Virus record (IMG/VR): IMGVR_UViG_3300034198_010221
Coordinates: 1-39,834 of that record
Source: a virus
Reading direction: 5' to 3' (one strand)
Length of the DNA stretch: 39,834 nucleotides
A model generated the notes under the pieces. The model had not been told where the DNA came from. It did not search any database and worked only from the letters and a program-made list of their open reading frames with translations. A program made the position numbers and the translations under genes. Positions 39,036-39,834 of this stretch are shown in pieces (the stretch's first letter is position 1; every line of letters starts with the position of its first letter).

Positions 39036-39180
39036 CCGTCTGCTGGTGCCAAAGCGTGTTCAGCAGCAATGCGGTGTTCAGCAGCCCCTGGTGATCACCC
39101 AGCTCATACAGCTCGAGCAGTGTTCGCTTCGTCGCTTCCTGCCGAAAGTCCAGCTCTTGACCAACGACGAAGGGCTGCAT
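38947..39180 (-). CDS. small conserved-looking helical protein (77 aa)
   Basis: The sequence is soluble helix with conserved-type aromatic and charged pattern (RQEATKRTLLELYELGDHQGLLNTALLLNTLWHQQTAIARWFAKEAAENLGEAW). I have the impression of similar unnamed proteins near lysis genes of cyanophages. It starts 3 nt after the stop of the 61-aa membrane protein. Its end runs against the plus-strand lysis genes. The function is unknown. Confidence 0.7.
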   Translation of the reverse strand: MQPFVVGQELDFRQEATKRTLLELYELGDHQGLLNTALLLNTLWHQQTAIARWFAKEAAENLGEAWEATRNRQSTDE

Positions 39181-39183
39181 GGC

Positions 39184-39369
39184 CTATCTCTTGGCTAGCG
39201 GGCTGATGATCCCGGCCAAGATCTCAATCGCCCGGTACAGCTTCACCGCCAGACGGCTGTAGGCGTCCAAGGCCTCGTTGTCCTTTGGCGTGGGAGTGAG
39301 ATTCACCACGATCACCGCAACGCCATGGACAGCAATCGCTAAAGCGATGTAGTCGGCAAAGCGATCCAT
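39184..39369 (-). CDS. small membrane protein, possible holin or spanin component (61 aa)
   Basis: ATG 39369 shares a base with the previous stop (TGATG). The first half (YIALAIAVHGVAVIVVNL) is a membrane helix. It is followed by TPTPKDNEALDAYSRLAVKLYRAIEILAGI, a motif I associate with small phage and cyanobacterial membrane proteins, and a basic end. Together with the 65-aa neighbour it forms a two-gene membrane cassette next to the C39 peptidase, so a holin role is possible. Confidence 0.68.
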   Translation of the reverse strand: MDRFADYIALAIAVHGVAVIVVNLTPTPKDNEALDAYSRLAVKLYRAIEILAGIISPLAKR

Positions 39370-39566
39370 CACGGCTCTTTCTCCACTCTGCGCAGCCGTT
39401 GCTCGTGGTCTTGCAGCATCTCCTTGATTCCTTCAAGGATCGTGCTGGTACGAGCCTCAAACCGGCCGAGCCCGTTGGCGATCTTCCAAAGGGCGGCCAC
39501 GCCTGAGCCGCCAAGTGCGATCAGCGCGATGACAGAGGCTGGGTCCAAAGGAACAGACAGCTGCAC
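39369..39566 (-). CDS. small membrane protein with coiled-coil tail (65 aa)
   Basis: The N-terminal helix (ASVIALIALGGSGVAALWKIA) should span the membrane once. The rest (RFEARTSTILEGIKEMLQDHEQRLRRVEKE) is a coiled coil. This is the plan of XhlA-type or other lysis-accessory proteins. The start is GTG 39566, which lies inside a CAYAGGTG-type motif, so translation may be leaderless or start elsewhere. It is coupled to the next gene. Confidence 0.65.
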   Translation of the reverse strand: MQLSVPLDPASVIALIALGGSGVAALWKIANGLGRFEARTSTILEGIKEMLQDHEQRLRRVEKEP

Positions 39567-39571
39567 CTATG
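39558..39571 (-). promoter_or_regulatory. CATAGGTGCAGCTG motif before the membrane-protein pair
   Basis: Minus strand CATAGGTGCAGCTG. With flanks it forms CTGCAT-AG-GTGCAG, 13 of 14 bases identical to the site before the tail fibre. It overlaps the GTG start at 39566. Confidence 0.45.
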
Positions 39572-39589
39572 CAGAGTAACGGCCATCCG

Positions 39590-39834
39590 CTACCCCGCAA
39601 ACAACCGCACCGGTTGCTCTGGATTCACCACATAGTCTGCCCAGTCTTCCAGCAACTCACCCATAAAGTTGACGTGCCAGCCGTCCAGCACGGTGGGAGC
39701 GGTCACCACGTTGCCTTCCTCGTTGTACTCACCGCCGATGGTGATGGTGCCAATCACATCCAACGCATGACCGTGGCTGGCGGTGATCCAGGTGTCGTCT
39801 TCGGTGCGGTAGTCAGCCAGGACGGTGATGGCCG
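39590..39834 (-). CDS. unknown phage protein, 5' end cut by the window
   Basis: 81 codons are visible including the stop (TAG, 39590-39592). The protein reads AITVLADYRTEDDTWITASHG ... GTITIGGEYNEEGNVVTAP, then DGWHVNFMGELLEDWADYVVNPEQPVRLF. The end motif (D-G-W-H-V-N-F) and the acidic aromatic style are known to me from unnamed cyanophage proteins. Its frame does not join that of the gene cut at position 1, so the two ends belong to different genes. Confidence 0.75.
   Translation of the reverse strand, partial: AITVLADYRTEDDTWITASHGHALDVIGTITIGGEYNEEGNVVTAPTVLDGWHVNFMGELLEDWADYVVNPEQPVRLFAG

Noticed and set aside
1-39834. Circular closure of the genome at the window ends
   Set aside because: The frame open at position 1 and the frame open at 39834 differ by register and by protein type, so joining the ends does not make one gene.

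Overview
The window is almost all of a temperate T7-like podovirus (autographivirus type) that very probably infects a marine or brackish Synechococcus/Cyanobium-type cyanobacterium. The T7 signature is a single-subunit RNA polymerase (27009-29420, minus) followed by a virion module in T7 order on the minus strand. That module runs: gp6-type 5'-3' exonuclease, gp6.5-like protein, three gp6.7/gp7.3-like proteins, portal, scaffold, major capsid, terminator, tail tubes A and B, four internal virion proteins, tail fibre. The cyanobacterial link rests on three things: an integrase next to half a tRNA-Leu(UAA) gene, as known for cyanophage P-SSP7; GCGATCGC (HIP1-type) octamers, for example at about 30404 and 32256; and small proteins of cyanophage type. 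The assignment comes from reading the sequence and from remembered family features, with no database search.

Layout. 1-3817: a truncated tail/spike protein, a small structural protein and the tail fibre. 3859-17496: internal virion proteins and tail tubes. 17540-22856: capsid terminator, capsid, scaffold, portal and the gp6.7/7.3 triplet. 22835-26935: a compact, overlapping DNA-metabolism operon (exonuclease, several tiny genes, two possible replication proteins, zinc protein, RusA resolvase, ssDNA-binding protein). 27009-29580: RNA polymerase, its probable promoter, and attP. 29697-34154: the early/lysogeny block, with integrase, MarR-like regulator, a second winged-helix protein, a ribbon-helix-helix protein, small unknowns and an ArdC-like anti-restriction protein. 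34155-35012: an 860-bp non-coding region with tandem and direct repeats, a G-rich tract and palindromes, the best origin/switch candidate. 35013-37580: plus-strand RepL-like winged-helix protein, small conserved protein and large terminase. 37570-39834: gp18-like small terminase (minus), a C39-type peptidase (plus), lysis-type small proteins, and a gene cut by the window end.

The phage probably works as a T7 virion and transcription machine with the T7 replication core removed. No DNA polymerase and no primase-helicase is visible. In their place lie small proteins that may recruit the host replisome, and an ssDNA-binding protein ending in a bacterial-SSB-like tip (DEIPF). Most genes are translationally coupled through ATGA or TGATG overlaps.

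Two repeated non-coding elements stand out. (i) A short dyad-like motif, consensus CAYAGGTGGAGAGC, lies in front of most transcription units and is a candidate phage promoter or repressor operator. (ii) A hairpin followed at once by CCAACAACCACCACC stands at a fixed distance from start codons in the early block, with compensatory stem changes between copies.

The attP core lies between phage genes, so this is the unintegrated form. The two window ends cut two different genes, so the genome is not shown to be closed.
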